Positions 10,809-24,677 of a DNA stretch of 64,000 nt are shown here, piece after piece (within the stretch, counting starts at the first letter, position 1; each line of letters begins with the position of its first letter). Source of the DNA: Gyromitra esculenta. Taxonomy: Eukaryota; Ascomycota; Pezizomycetes; Pezizales; Discinaceae. A model generated the notes under the pieces. That model made no database searches. It had not been told where the DNA came from and was given only the letters and a program-made list of their open reading frames with translations. The stretch is taken from assembly GCA_038503075.1 (NCBI GenBank), contig JBCAML010000004.1, forward strand, positions 2,377,149 through 2,441,148, in the 5' to 3' direction. The translations under genes and the position numbers were made by a program.

Positions 10809-13800
10809 TAATAAAATTACTGAATTGATACACTTTACTGATTTGGAGCTTGTCGACCTGCTAGTGTTGGTTGGCTCGATTGAAGCAGACTGGGGACCTA
10901 GAGAAGGGAGATAATAAAAGACCAATAAATACTCCAAGATGACCACTAATTTTTTTTTTTTTTAACTAATATATCTACAGAATCCCAATATCCATGCTAG
11001 GATGGGCTGGGGGGAGCATCGGAGGAGGCTCCAGAGAGACACCGGGGCTTGCACTGACGAATGTTCTTGTTAATGATCAGAAAGAAGTAAAAAGTAGTTT
11101 GTTGAATCATGGTACAGCATAACACCGCGCAGTGTTATGCTGTAATTATCTGCAGCAGCCTAGCGTCAGATCTACCGATTACGACTCATCACCATAGACT
11201 TTCTCTTGAGAAAAGAGTGGTTCTCTAGTGCAGCTTCAACGCATAGCTATCCCGGGAATGGTATAATCAAAGCGGTCAAATGCTCCCTTATCATGGTCTC
11301 GAGGCACAATTAATATTTCCGTTGTGTGAAATCTATCAATCCCAGTCCCCAACATTCAAATATCGGAAAGTTCCACAGTCTTGGAACGTTTAGCTCTCTA
11401 TGTCTGGCTACTCTCCGCGGAGATGCTTCCTAATCTCTTCAAATCATTAAACTAATTACACAATGCAGATCTAAGTCGTCTCTTTCTAGTAAAATAAAAG
11501 AATCATGTGCTCGCTTTAGAGTTTGGTATATACCAAATGCGTGGATGATAGCTATTCACCTGCGGATCAAAGGACCATCATGCAGCCTTTACAAGGATAT
11601 CGCTATCTAACGCAACTCATCGCCTTCCTACAGACTTTGAATGGCTGAGAAAAATTGCGCATGTACGGAGGTTGCAAATTCTGTGGATAGTGAGGGTTTT
11701 GTTCGTCGGATCTGGGGTTCTGTCCGGGCCTAATTCTTCTGAAGGCTGCGCATATAGTATCGACTCTGATAGCTAATTTCAACTGATTCCGACTCTTGCT
11801 TGGTGCTGGCGGGGTGCCGGTGTTCAAGAAAATTGATGCAAATTCCAACCTCGGTACAAAAAGCCTTCGTATCGATCCTTGCATCAATCCGACCTCGGCC
11901 CTGAGCCCTAGGTCCTGGATCTGATAATATTTAATTACTTGTGTAATCGCTAGGACGCCCAACTGCCGGTGGGTGATAGAGGATACGGGTTACTGGGAAA
12001 TGGCGGGTTGCGGTTGGTGGAATACGAAACCATTGGTGACAAGGCAACAACACAGCAAAAGAAAAACCACGATCCCGTTCTAGTTTTTATAAAGCCACAT
12101 CCAGGTATTTTTAGAGTGTATGGAAACAAGCTAAGAAACAAGTCAACAGCGGCGCGCTTGGAAGGGACCGAGCATGCATGCAAAATACTTCCTTTTTCCA
12201 TCGTCCGTCGTCTCATCCTCAACTTAAAATTGTAAGGAGAAAGCGCGGGATTATCCGGGCTACCCATTGGTAAACTCCTAACTTGGATACAAACCTGATA
12301 CACGGCCGGATGACGTTTTGCAACGACAAAAAGGTCGAGAAACCGGGGTCTACTGAAAGAGCTTTGTGGCCAATCCAACTGCTAAAATATTACTCGAAAA
12401 CTCTGGGGAGCCGATCACAGCCCCGGACCCAAGTCTCACGTTTCTCGATCTTTTTTTGCCGAATGCTGTACATGTGTGCTTGAATTCAATTCAATGTCTG
12501 ATGGCCGCATGATGTTCAACCACAAACTCAGCGGGTGGTAGGCCGAATCGCATCCCCATCGAGTAAAACCTCAGATAGATCAACCCCGCAACATCCGCAA
12601 TCTGCAGTGATTGTTTCCTTTTTCTTGGCTTTCAAGTTTTAATTCTCCCACATTCTGTCAGCCACCGCTATGACGGGTGTAAAAGAACTGCCGAGACTGT
12701 TTTGTGCAAAAGGCTTCCAATCATGGGGGGGCCCATGCAAAAGGACAACTGGACGTCTACTGACGACTACTGCACATATTCGCCTTGAAAAAAATTATGA
12801 TAATCTTTAGGAATGGTTGGGGGCCGTTAAATTTGTAATCTTCGAGATCTGCCGAAGTATCACTCGTTCTCGTAACAATTGGTTGAATTTATAGTAGAAC
12901 TTCTGGAAGGGGAGATTAGTACTGGTGTTGCATCAAACTGGCCCAGAGGAGTAAATATATCCTCATGTAGTCGTATCAGCCTCCCATTTTGTAAATCAAA
13001 CTAGAATGTTAGTAGACTAACCCTGTGAGAAATTGGTGGATTATCTGGAGATATTCCGTAAGAATATCGAAAACCTTTCAAGCCTTTCTGGCACCGTGTG
13101 CATGGTTGGAGGTGGATGGATGCTCCGCCTTGCTGGGGGGTTATCTAGATAACTAAGTATTGACTTTAGGTAGGCCTATACCTGCTTAGTCGCGAGACTT
13201 GCTACTGACTTTTTAGGTGAAAATCCCCTCGTATATTGGGTGTTGGTGAATTGTCTCTACGGCTAAGAATATGCGAGACGTTCTAATCACTAGGGCCTTT
13301 GCGTTTCCGTGGATTGGCGCAGTGTGGCCAATTTCCTCCCCCGAAAACGTTGCAAGTCTGCACGCGCTATAGCTAGCATTGATATTTCCTCGGCTCTGCT
13401 TTCCTAGATGGGCTTCACTGGCGATCCCCACACGCCAGCTCTCGACGGATTTCTTTAAGCACCATCGCACTTATTGTTTAACCCTCAGTTGCTGTCATAC
13501 AAATATGGTAGGGATATAGCTGGCTGGCTGCAACTGCGACCTTCATATCTTTCATATCTGTACGTATACAGTAGGAAGCGAAGCTTGTGCAAATCTGTAC
13601 CGTGCTTTGTGCCGTGGTGAGATTGTGCAATAGCGAAAACTAACCACATAAAGTAGGTTGGAGGGTGTGATGGATTGAGTTTGAGCAAGTGAAAGCCTCA
13701 CGAAGCCTCACGACCACCAATCACCAACGATGTTTAGTGTGAAGTAAAGGTGATCCTGACGACATTTACCTAACCCACTATTCACCCATTCATCCCTTCG

Positions 13801-14870
13801 GATTTTATTTGGTTAGTTCTCGCCATTGCACAACCTCACCACTGCACAAAACACGGTAGACAGCAACGAAAAAGGTCACCTCTTTCTCAATGACAGTACA
13901 ACACGACAACCAGGAGTTATGAGTACTTGTTAGATTATTAAAAAGGCAGTGTGATACTTTAGAACATGATTCAGTTATTTTTTTTTTACCCCATCTTCAG
14001 GCGGTTTAAAGGGAGAAATTAGGTGTTGTTTTACTCAAGACATATCGCCTTCCAACAACCCCAGAAAACACCAGCTCCGAACCCTTCACCAAACACAACC
14101 GTAGATACCTAGGATGTAGGCCTTATTACGATGATAGTTAAAGTTGATGATGATTCATTGAGATGCCCCGTCTCTCGGTAACTATATACTGCTTGGCTCG
14201 CGATAGTATGACTAAGCCATGACTAAACTAGTCCCGTACAGGGGACATGATCATGATGAATATCTTAGCATATAATCCCTGTTGCTCTAGCAAAATCAAG
14301 GGATCTTTTTGAACGGGTTGGAGGCCATATCGCCTGTTTTGTTATCTCAAAAAATAGTGCTCCATCGATGTTGCTAAGCGCGAATTTCTTTCTCCTCCCA
14401 TACTCCATCAAGAAATAGTTGGTCCAGATCAATATATATATATGACGAGGCAGAGTTTATTTATTCCTTCTGTTCCTTTATCACACTGGGTAAGATTCGC
14501 CTAAAGCTAGATCCTAATTTACCTGATTAGTATGACATCACATCGAAATATGGCGGCGGCAGTTTCACTCTAAGTACATGTAGTGACACGTCTAAAATGA
14601 TATCGAGACAGCTGCAGTCTTTATATAGTGACCCCTCGACCGTTGACATTTCGGGTATCATTGTTTCAGTTTACCGGCTGCACTGCTGCAGTACAATCAC
14701 TTTTTGGGGCCACGATGAAACGGGGGCTTTGACGAAAAGTAACCTCTGAAGCTGCCTTTTAGATGTAGGGTAACGAGAAACGGGGCTTAGAATTAGAAAT
14801 TTCTATTGTTACAATCCTTGTTCGTCAAAGCACCAGTTTCGTCGCGACCCCAGAAACAGCTATTTACGTA
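10809..14870. other. Gene-poor intergenic DNA
   Basis: The open frames here are short, lack splice-supported extensions and show no recognisable protein motif. No tRNA or long repeat was seen. Confidence 0.5.
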
Positions 14871-14918
14871 CTATGGGGGTAGGGGTAAGTCTGTTACCAG
14901 GTGGTGGTGTAGCTATAG
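14871..14918. mobile_element. Unpaired terminal repeat of MITE family 1
   Basis: Starting just after a TA, CTATGGGGGTAGGGGTAAGT and the following bases (ACCAGGTGGTGGTG) closely match the terminus of the element at 63729-63964. No matching right end was found nearby. The intact element at 14921 sits directly beside it, so this may be a truncated or interrupted copy. Confidence 0.55.
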
Positions 14919-14920
14919 TA

Positions 14921-15136
14921 CTAGGGTGTAGGGGTAAGTCTGGCGAACGTGGCGGTGCAGTCCTCCTTATAATTGCTTGAACTTCCCCAGCTTTACCAAA
15001 CAACTTCTATACAACATTCCGAATTGGTGAGGTATATTTACCAAACCTCGCAAGCGTTAATTGCGTGGGTCGGGGTAGGAACATTGACAGCTCTTGTTGC
15101 ACCATCACGTTCGCCAGACTTACCCCTACACCCTAG
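14921..15136. mobile_element. MITE family 1 copy (216 bp)
   Basis: Terminal inverted repeats of about 40 bp begin CTAGGGTGTAGGGGTAAGTC and end with the inverse (GACTTACCCCTACACCCTAG). TA is found on both sides (14919-14920 and 15137-15138). There is no coding capacity. The ends resemble those of the element at 63729-63964 (shared AAGTCTG and GTGGCGGTGCA blocks). Confidence 0.75.
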
Positions 15137-15451
15137 TACAGGACTATAGACAAACTACTGGTTTTCGTACTGTAAGTACATAGGGGCCAGAATTTGCTTA
15201 GATACAGACCATTGTGAGATACATCAATAGTCCCTGTCAGCTTTGATCCTGCCCGCCGTTAGATCCTATCCGTCAAGTGACCACGACAAGCTATATCACT
15301 CTTAAGAATATTCTGGCTTATGTTGAACTACATATTACTTGAAAATATATTAATACTTGACATAAAGGAACAATTATATCCAACTAGCTAGATATAGCCC
15401 ACCACGTATATATCTTCCCCACAAACATCTCAGCAATATCCAAAGCCAGCG
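15137..15451. other. Intergenic 3' of CxxC gene A
   Basis: AT-rich, no gene. Includes the presumed 3' untranslated region of the minus-strand gene ending at 15452. Confidence 0.5.
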
Positions 15452-16186
15452 TCAAATCTCAGGAGAGATACTCAATGCCCCGATTTCAACATCAGACGCA
15501 ATGATGGAAGATTGTTGATCGTGGTCTTCGAGAAGAAACCTTTCTAGCGGAGTAATATCCTGGTATTCCTGCACCCCATGTGATGCATCTTGAAGCGAAG
15601 GGGATGAAGATGTTGTGTTGGTGGCGGCGGTAGAACCAAAAGTCTTATCAATCATATTGAATGTAGAAGGGATTCGACTGTGATGGTGAATAACTCGTGT
15701 ACACGTGTAACATTCAAAAATTTGCGGTCTCGGCTGAGCTTTGTGTTCGCAACAGCAGTTATCTTCCGGAAGGGCGCTATTTTTTGTTGTATCGTCGAGC
15801 TTCGTTGTCGTGTGCGAACCCTCGGGCTTCGGGGATGTGGCGCCTCCGACAGTCTTGATATTTGATTAGCAAATTCAAAGACCATGTAAGAGTTAGAACA
15901 TACCTCTTTGTTGTCCTCGAAACCGGATTCTGAAAGGTTAAGAGAGTGTTCTGCTGCCTCAAGACTTTCCATACGGTATTCGAAGGTGTTGGACGAAATA
16001 TCCCTATACAAGCAATTCGTGCATCTATATTTTTGTCACATTTCATATCAGCTAGGATAGAACCCTTTTTTCGACGAATACTTCTCAAATCAAATCATCG
16101 TGTAAAACTATGAGGGAGTGGACATACCTTTTGCATTCATTGCATCCAAGCTGAGGTTGGCTCGGGAGTTGCACTGAACGGGACAT
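15452..16186 (-). CDS. Small CxxC-motif protein A (193 aa), unrecognised family
   Basis: Three exons on the minus strand: 16186-16128, 16024-15904 and 15853-15452. All are GT-AG with phases 2 and 0. The start is the ATG before SRSVQLPSQPQLGCNECKR. Cysteines 15, 18, 21 and 24 form CxxC-KR-CxxC, and a third CxxC (residues 108 and 111, ECYTCTRV) follows a cluster of three Cys. This could bind zinc. The C-terminus contains PLERFLLEDHDQQSS and ends in SPEI. Gene B at 24678-25483 has the same exon structure, the same cysteine spacing and the same C-terminal motif, which strongly supports this as a real gene even though it lies in a gene-poor tract. No signal peptide. Function unknown. Confidence 0.75.
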
Positions 16187-19100
16187 GATTCTGGATATAT
16201 CGATAGTCACTACTAGTTATAGGGATGTGATTGATGGGGCAAATGGCGGTACGTAAGGCTTAGGAGTTGAAGACAATCTTCGGAACTATCTATGGCGGAG
16301 AAGGTTGGGACCGATCTAGTTATAGTAAGATATACCAGACGGGAGAGACCGTAAAGGAAGAGGCAGAGGTCGCAGATAGGATTGAAGTGGAATCTGATAG
16401 TACCAGTATTTATATAATTCAACCCTTTGTTTTCTCAATCTTGTGCACTAGGGAGATAAGTCGAGGGGTTATCTTGAGCGTGACAAGGCTTTCAAAAAGC
16501 ATAACAAATAACTGATTACCGGTGAGGTTGACAGACAAGAGGGAAAATACAGCTAGGTCTATAGGAGATTTACACACGATCTAGCCCCAATGTCCGAGGG
16601 TTTTCGGTATTGAAAACTTAAGCCTTATACTCTACAGCTAGAGAATGAAACCTGACAACGGATGATGATCTGAAGTAACTGGGACTCTTAAAGCAGCTTT
16701 TCGCGAGCAAGGGTGCTAATGTTTTGCATACGTATACACGCAGCAAGGATACAGTTCCGGGCATCTCGCCATATGTGTCGTTTACAATTAACGTTGACTC
16801 CCAAAAGACTTCAAATTGAACCCTCTAATCTAGGATGTGTGCGCATACGTATATACAGTTTTAGCTAGCGCAGAGAAACATCGATATGCGTGTAACAGTA
16901 CCAGGTCTAAAGCTCATAAAAATAATTTGGGATCAATATAATTTTCATATATCCAGACGCTGGTGCGTGAATTGTAGAGTAGTGTCGCGTTTAGTTTCAC
17001 CGTTATGCCCGGAATTCCTGCAGCTGAGTGGTACTCCATCTCACTAACAAGATAACTACTAGTCCTAGACCTTCCAGATAAGCGCGCCGCGCTGAAGATC
17101 TCGCGGCTCCCCGGCCGGATATGCCTCATATTTGACACCTTATTCGAACCAGCCATAGACATTCCTGCTGACGATGCTAAGCGTCTGTGCGGTATATGCA
17201 GAACTCGCAGGTATCTAGTTCCGAATGCCTGAACTGAAGTTGCACGTTGGTCTCTAAAACTCAGGGAAATACATGTATGTAGGTAGTACCTCATCGCTGA
17301 TGCACAAATGAACGCAAGCTATAAACTTTACCAATAGTTGGAGAAAAATTTTCCTCAGATATACTTTACGTATGTATGGACAAGGGACGAATCAAAAGAG
17401 AACCTAAGAAGTGCACGGTTATGCCAAAGTTCTCTACAGGGACTAACTAACTTTCTACGGGTGCTGCCATAGCGTCAGCTACATCAATCCAACCGATGTT
17501 ACGTTACATGTGGGTAGCACAAAATTTATGTACGATCGCGAGATTATATATACGATGCAGCGTCCAATCATATTTCTGGCCACCACCTCCTACCCTCCAC
17601 TAGCAGAGTTGGACCCCAACAGGGCCGGAAGAACGTTTGCCGCGCAGGGAAATTGCGCAACATCACTCATCTGAAAAAGTAAAATGAAAAGCACCTATCT
17701 CTCTGCAGGAAAAATTAGCAAGTGAGATTCCAAAAAGCTGAGGCTGGCGACAACCGTGAGTGAAAGTGCCCAGTATCATGGGATCGCTATTAGATCACTG
17801 GGAATTGACGGGCACAGTTGATCAGCCGAGACCAGGCAGTAGCGCGGTGTAGAGAGGGCCTCGAGTGTAACCCTAACGTCAATCCTCAAGTCAGTTCTCA
17901 GCTATGAAGGAGATGAATGTTAGGGCGCGCCGAAGACACATCATCAATCAATGGCATGGCCTATGCAATGTATCATGAGGCAGGTGTAGTTTGCTCAAAA
18001 CTGACCACAGGACAGGGTCGTTGTCAAACCATCTCTGAAGTCAATGCTCATTCTGCATAACATCCCTGTAGTCATCACACGCATAGGCGCCAGCACATCT
18101 GATATCGCGCTTATTTTATGCATCGCGCTTTTCGCGCTTATACTTCGCACAGCCGCGTCAGAACCACATCCGCTTAACATGACTCAATTCTAGTCAAGGC
18201 TGCATGCACACTTGTTTTGGCAGGTCAGTAGACGTGAGAATGAAGGATGCAAGATCACATGTAATCACCCTAAGCGTGTGTACTTGAGAATAAAGATGCA
18301 AGGCCACATATAATTATCATAAGTGGCTGTCTAGAAAATATGCTCTTTCATAGTCGTTCTGTTTCTTGGATCTACTGTCCACAGTAGACAGATTAAAGTA
18401 ATGGAATATAAAAACTCGACTGATAAAACCTCTCCCCTGAGGTATTAGCCACACGTACGTACGGATTGTATTAGTTTAGAACACCCGCTCAATCCTTATG
18501 CATATGATCAATTCAAATGCTAGCAAAAATAAATAAATACGGCTTGGGGCAGGGCTTGTTGCAACTAAAACCAAGCCGTATTTAGTTTCCAGTGAGTATT
18601 AGTGCCAATCACCTGCAGCCTGCTCTAGTCTGCTCTGCGCCCGTTGCGCGCTGCTACAGCCTTATTCTTTTTTTGAACTGAGTTACAAATCTCAACAAGA
18701 GATAGTGGTATTTTCTCGGATCGCCGATACGTATAAGGGTCTTTGCTAATACGGATAATATTTAATTAAGTGACGCATACCTTCTAGGGCAATCCGCCGC
18801 CGATTACGAACTGGACAAGTTACAGTCAAGTATAATCCTTAAAATTGGCAAGTGGGGTAGTTATCAGTTAAACGGTTATTAAAACTGAAGGTTAATTCCC
18901 TAAACATGCACTATATTTTGCCGTAATACGGCACTCGCAAAAACACAGATTTTAGCAGCAACTTCATTCAAGCGACTCTTGTGATGAAGTATCTAACTTT
19001 TTTTCTGCAAAAAAATGTGTTTCCAGGTAAAAGCCTACACCAAGGGGGGTTTTTTTTACCTCTAAATACTAACAGAATCAATAGTCGTCATACTCCCTCA

Positions 19101-22100
19101 ATTCTCTTTTGTAATATATAAATGACATCCTGGAACCCTACGTATACCACCTCTTGGTAGTTACCCAAATAGTTGTACTATCGGCCTAGGTCGAACTAGA
19201 GAATACATGTAGTATATCAAAGAGAAGAAAACGATCGAAATATCAAGATGCTAAATAATATCCAACAACTTTATATAACTACCCTTTATAGAAATTATAG
19301 CCTCAATCCGTTGGCAGCTGTGCTTAGCGGAGAAACCTGGGAGGGGTGCTGGAATTTTGCGAATTTGAACGGGGCTGTACAGAACCACGTACTGCGAGTC
19401 AGTGGTTTTGTGTATTTCTTACCTATCCATATGTACAATAACTTGACAAAAGTTTTCGTAATTGACGGTTTCACACCAAAAGTAGCCTTATTCCACCATG
19501 CCCACAACATCCAAGCTTCAGTTAATTAAATCGATGGAAGCCTTAAAAAAAAGCTAAGTATACAAAAATTATCCCTTGGAAACTTTAGATTAAGGAGATA
19601 GTAATTCATTTGAGTGCTAGAAAATGTTATGTTGTTGAATCAGTTGCTATGCACAATTCTGTATGGGTTTCACACAAAATCAGCCTAGCTTACAAAATTA
19701 AAAAAAAAGACCACAAATACTTAGAGGGTGTATTTAAAAATCTGTAAAATTTTGCAGGATACTGCTGAGGTATTTTTCGAAATTTCTGTCAAGTTCGACC
19801 TCTCTTCGCACACTGTGGGCTGTGTTTTTGGCCTAATCAAATTCGCTCCTTTTGGTATAAAACACCCCATTTACGAAATCTTCTATCCTAGTACAGTATA
19901 TAAGTTTACTTGAACCCCAAACACCAAAACCTAAAAGACTCGAAGAATTATACTAGGAAAATGGCAAACTAATAGATTTAGATAATAGGTGGTATGTGGG
20001 CATACATGTAATTATATAGGTGCGCACGTGCGCATACCGGTACACATATATACGTATAATGATAAAAAGGGTCTCAAGGCTGAGGGTCGAGACTTACTAA
20101 CTCAATCTCTAGGGACGTCCCGATATTAATAGACGAGTGATAATCCATGACAAGCTATTTGCCGGAGACAAAACCCTTAAACGTAGAAACCACGAAAGGC
20201 AGTGAATCATAAGTAAAACGGACCCCTCTATCTAACAAATTGACTTTTTATCTATTAATTATAGAAAATGTACACATGCATACATGTATACACGAAATAC
20301 TGTTCTCTATACATGCTATATATAGTTACTTACATGTATGTCGATATATATAGCGATGATCTTCCAACCGTAGCTTGTGCAAGCCGCCTTGATAAAGTAG
20401 TCTAAGTAAATAAGGTGAAAAACTACATTCGTATTGAGAGAATTGACGGGTAAGGTTAACTATTCTGATCATGACTCGAGCTAGAGTAGGCCTTTTCGAT
20501 GCGGGAACTTTATTAAATTAGAGTATTTTGGGGAAACCAATCCTATTGAGTAAAAACCACCCAAGAAGAATAGGACGGTGTCTCCTGGTGCAGCTCTCAC
20601 TATTGATTTGGGTAGGTACTTGTGTAACACTTCTCTCATGGTAAAACTGGTGATGTATTGCTATTCTCATCACATCTATAGATTAGGTTGGAAGCTTTCA
20701 GCTCTTCTCCCACAGCAAAGACGGGAAAGCCACATGAAAATATACTCATTTGTTCGCCGGTCGTGTATGTATGTACCAAGGCTGCTGGCATATTAGATAG
20801 ATCACAAGACGTGAAATCATATGAGTGAGAATGAGTGATGCTTGTAACATTATGTATTTTTAGACGAATGCAGTCCTGTTTCCAACTATAGTCACGGCCC
20901 CCAGATTTTTGGAGCACGGCTTCCACTATATATATGTAGCTCTAGGTGTCACCGGTAAGATCGAAACGATCTTTCCCCGCCCTTTTTTTCCCCCTCTAAA
21001 AGTCTAACCATATCTACGCGAGTATGAGTAATCTATCTATCTATCTATCTAACCATATCTACGCGTTGTGACCATGACTGATATGAAGAGAGTGAAATCA
21101 AGGGTCGAGCAAAAATTATGATTAGCTTTTTGATGCAACTACCCTTGGTATTTGTGTTATTGGAGGATAATCTAATTCTTTATCAATTCTTACTTGGTTA
21201 TTCATTATATCTTGCTAGCTGTGACGTAGAGCTATGTACTGCTTCGTTCATTCGTTCGCTGATCAATAAATATTCTCTCTTAATAAGCCTTTAGCTTAAT
21301 TTATTCTTGCGATCCAAAACCAACGCATTAACCGGCGAAATCTTTTATCTTCAGAGAATCCTAAGACTCGTTAGCACATATATTTGTTAGGTTCGTTTCA
21401 TTGGTCCACGTTCGTCTCGGAACTACAATTCCGACAGTGATCGCCATTCAAACATGTACCACAGCGGCAGCGAAGGATAATACTGAAGATGCTTAAAGGA
21501 ATAATGAGAAATTTACTACTAACACTAAGGTCGAATAAACTAGAGAGGGCTAGCGAGGAGCGAAAGCAAAAAAATAAAATCCACTAAATACCAAAACATC
21601 GGCGTACCTTTGTAGGGTTTATAACTTACGTATACTACAATCACTTAACGAAGACACGATGAATGAAAATGAAGTGAGTACATGTATATATCGAACATAT
21701 TTTTTGTTAAACCATTGTTTTATTGCAGCTGTTTTGTTTGGGTACAAGAATGTCACATACAGCCGAAGTTATGGCGTGAACAAAACCCTGGTGAGTATAT
21801 CCAATAGGGTCCTAATACACATATAGCCAACAAGCTTCTAGTTTAGAACATTAACAAATGAAAGGCCTATCAAAAAGTGATAACTCCACAAACAGGTGTT
21901 AGACATATGAGGTGTGTATATGTTCTTTTAATATATGCCTGTAGATAGGCTCTCTGGATTAGTCGCTAGAGCCCATAGGGTATGGTTCATCGGGGCGGCT
22001 ATCACCGGGACACGTATGCGGGAGCGCAAGCCAATCTAGGCCGAACGGAGACCGGCGGTATATCTCTATATCCTATATGTGCCGGATATACCACGAACTT

Positions 22101-24677
22101 GTTTGAGTTCCTTTCGTTTCTCTTTTTCTTCTCTTATCCCTAGGCCTAACAGCCTTATCTTGAGATCTCTTCATTTTCACCAATAGGCGGCCTGCGTACC
22201 TAAGTATGCGAGTGATAATTTGTGACGCTTGAAAGTTTCCGAGAATCAAAGCTAGTAGGTATATGCTAACAACATATATATCATAAACTGTCTAGTTGAT
22301 AGCTACAGACAGTAACGTGGCCGATTGAGAGGGTCGACTACCAACTAGTTCCGGAGTGCTATGTACATATATAATATGTACGTATGCACTTGTGCAGTGC
22401 GCTAGCGCTTTACGCCAGTGGCAGGGAACTTTCATACTATAAGGTTGATATTTTCTTGTTGCAAGAATTCCAAATTTGTGTGATTCGTGGAATCACGCAG
22501 AATCGAAGTCGGAGTTGCGACTGTCGTCATAGTAATAACCTCAACCAGATAAGCAGGCTCAAAGAAAAGATAAATTTTTTCTCTCTCTCTTGTATAGAAT
22601 AGCTTACGAGGACGGTCAGCGGGTTTGTAAAAATGACCCGTCGATCTTGATCACGCTAGCGTATCAATGAAATATCTACTGCCCAGTTATCTTTGCTGTG
22701 CTGGATCGCCATCCACTACATACGTGGAGATTTTGTTTTTCCGGACTTCGGGCTCCAGGCTCCCTTGTTGGTTCTTACGGCGCTTAACCTTGCAATTGAT
22801 ACTTCAGATAATATAGTAATCCATCGGTATGGGTATTATACGTACACTAGAAGCATGTTGACCAGATCCTTGGCCAGATTAAGATTTTCGAGTTGCGCAA
22901 GGTAAGACCAATCGCTTGGGCACATGTTGGTTGTGTGGTCTTACTTGTTATCACATTGGTCTACATAAGGAGAGGTTCGCCGGTGTCTGGTATGCTCCTT
23001 CAGTGGCAGGATATCGTACGCATCACCACATAAGCCTTCGCTAGATACGCGTAACGATTCCGTATATTTAATACATGTACATATTCTCTACATAGTGCGT
23101 AAGTAATTTGGACGGCCCACGTGCTGCTGGGTTGGAGCTCAGTTTGGACAATCCTTCTGCGCTTACAGTTAGCCCCTGAATGGCCTGTTATTTGCAGAAC
23201 TTATAAAAGTAGTATGCATGAGCGGGCGCTTTTGTAAAAAATATCAGCTGTATGCTTCGCCCTTTAACATCACACTGGTTTTGTGCAGCTGTATCCTTTA
23301 ATGAAAGGAATAATGAGAATTTTGCTTGGAAAAGCTGACTGGCGGGCACCCTATTTCGTGGATGGCTAAACTGCAGGGAGGGAGGCCTCTCTCGGGCTTA
23401 TTCCAAATAATTTCCTCCACACGTTCTCGCACCCGCAATCCATAACCTTAACCCCACTCCCCGAAAGGTCTAGACGTCCGGATTTTCATCGTGCGTCCGA
23501 TATACCTCAGGATCGCTCGTATGCTGAGAATTATGCAAAACGACAGGTGCACGCGGTGGTGCACGAGGGATGTGAGTGACAATTGCGATTGTGCTGCACT
23601 TGGTTCGATCGACTGCGCCTGGGAACTAGGATGTCTTTAATTTCGTAGCCAAATTTTACTTGTTACACGCGCTGTAAAGCCAGATGCAATATAAAGATAT
23701 GCTATTAAATTGCTATGGTTCGCAAAACGCAAGTAGTTCGCCATAATCGCAACTGCAGCACCTCAGTTTCTGCTAACTATGATGAAATTGGGCTTCAGTA
23801 GTAAGAATACCCTTTAAAGTCTTCAGTCTTTGATTTTTTTGATGTTCTTGAACTTGTGGAAAATCCAGCGAAGTATCGGTAATGGTAAATTGCCAAGCCC
23901 CAGCCAACCAACATGCTTGGCTAAAACAGTGTGTGCCCGGGGAACAATCGTGCCACCCGTGTGTGACGCCAAATCCCCCGGGATCCTGTTCTCCAATCAC
24001 AGGTTGCAAAAACCGATAAGCGATCGTATTTGCTAGGATAAAACGAGACGAATTAGGGACCTCAAAAGTGGTGGTTTTGCTGTGGTGGAACCTGCAAAAG
24101 CTCCCGGATGGTCTGTGCGTAGCGTTGTGAAAGGGCTGAAGATTCAATATAGGACCATGTGGTTCCGCGTTGAAATACTCACCCTAGAAAGGCTTCAAGA
24201 AGCCAACTGTTTTTCTGAGTTTGTTTTTCTACTTCTCTCAGGTTGACGACGAATTAGACAAGCGCTCTTACCTGTGGTAATCATGGGGGTGTATAAATCT
24301 AGGCCCCGCGAAGAGGTGTCCTCCTCCTTTTCCCAGAGAAGGCTTTACCACTTTCGCAGATTCAAGGCTTGATTACATGACAAATACTTCAGTTTATGTT
24401 CAGCTAGAGCTTACCTCTATGTCGTTTCCCGCGCCACATTAGTAATAGTAGTACCAAAGGGGTTCCCACGAGTCCACAATGCCACTAGGGAACCAACACC
24501 TGGAGGGTGTGAGAAATATTCTAGAATATGTTAGGTTTCATTCAATGCTGATCCTACGACCGATGAAGTGATTTGGTAAATATGCGAACTGACGAAGAAG
24601 TAGATTATTATGAACCGCGAAAATATACAAGAAATACACGTATCCTCCCTACCCCATGTATAGATCAAACAAGACTG
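16187..24677. other. Long gene-poor tract with scattered short repeats
   Basis: About 8.5 kb without a convincing gene. It contains two copies of the motif CGAGTGATAATNNNTGA (20134 and 22209), a TCTA tetranucleotide run near 21031-21049 bordered by a direct repeat of CTAACCATATCTACGCG (final copy near 21050), and many TATATA tracts. The 22020-22190 block and the 21230-21450 block look LTR-like (pyrimidine-rich leader, AATAAA-like signals) but have no paired copy. Confidence 0.45.

Noticed and set aside
21230..21450. Possible solo LTR (AATAAA-like signals, TCTCGGAACTACAATTCCGACA)
   Set aside because: No paired copy, no target duplication and no primer-binding site that I can identify.
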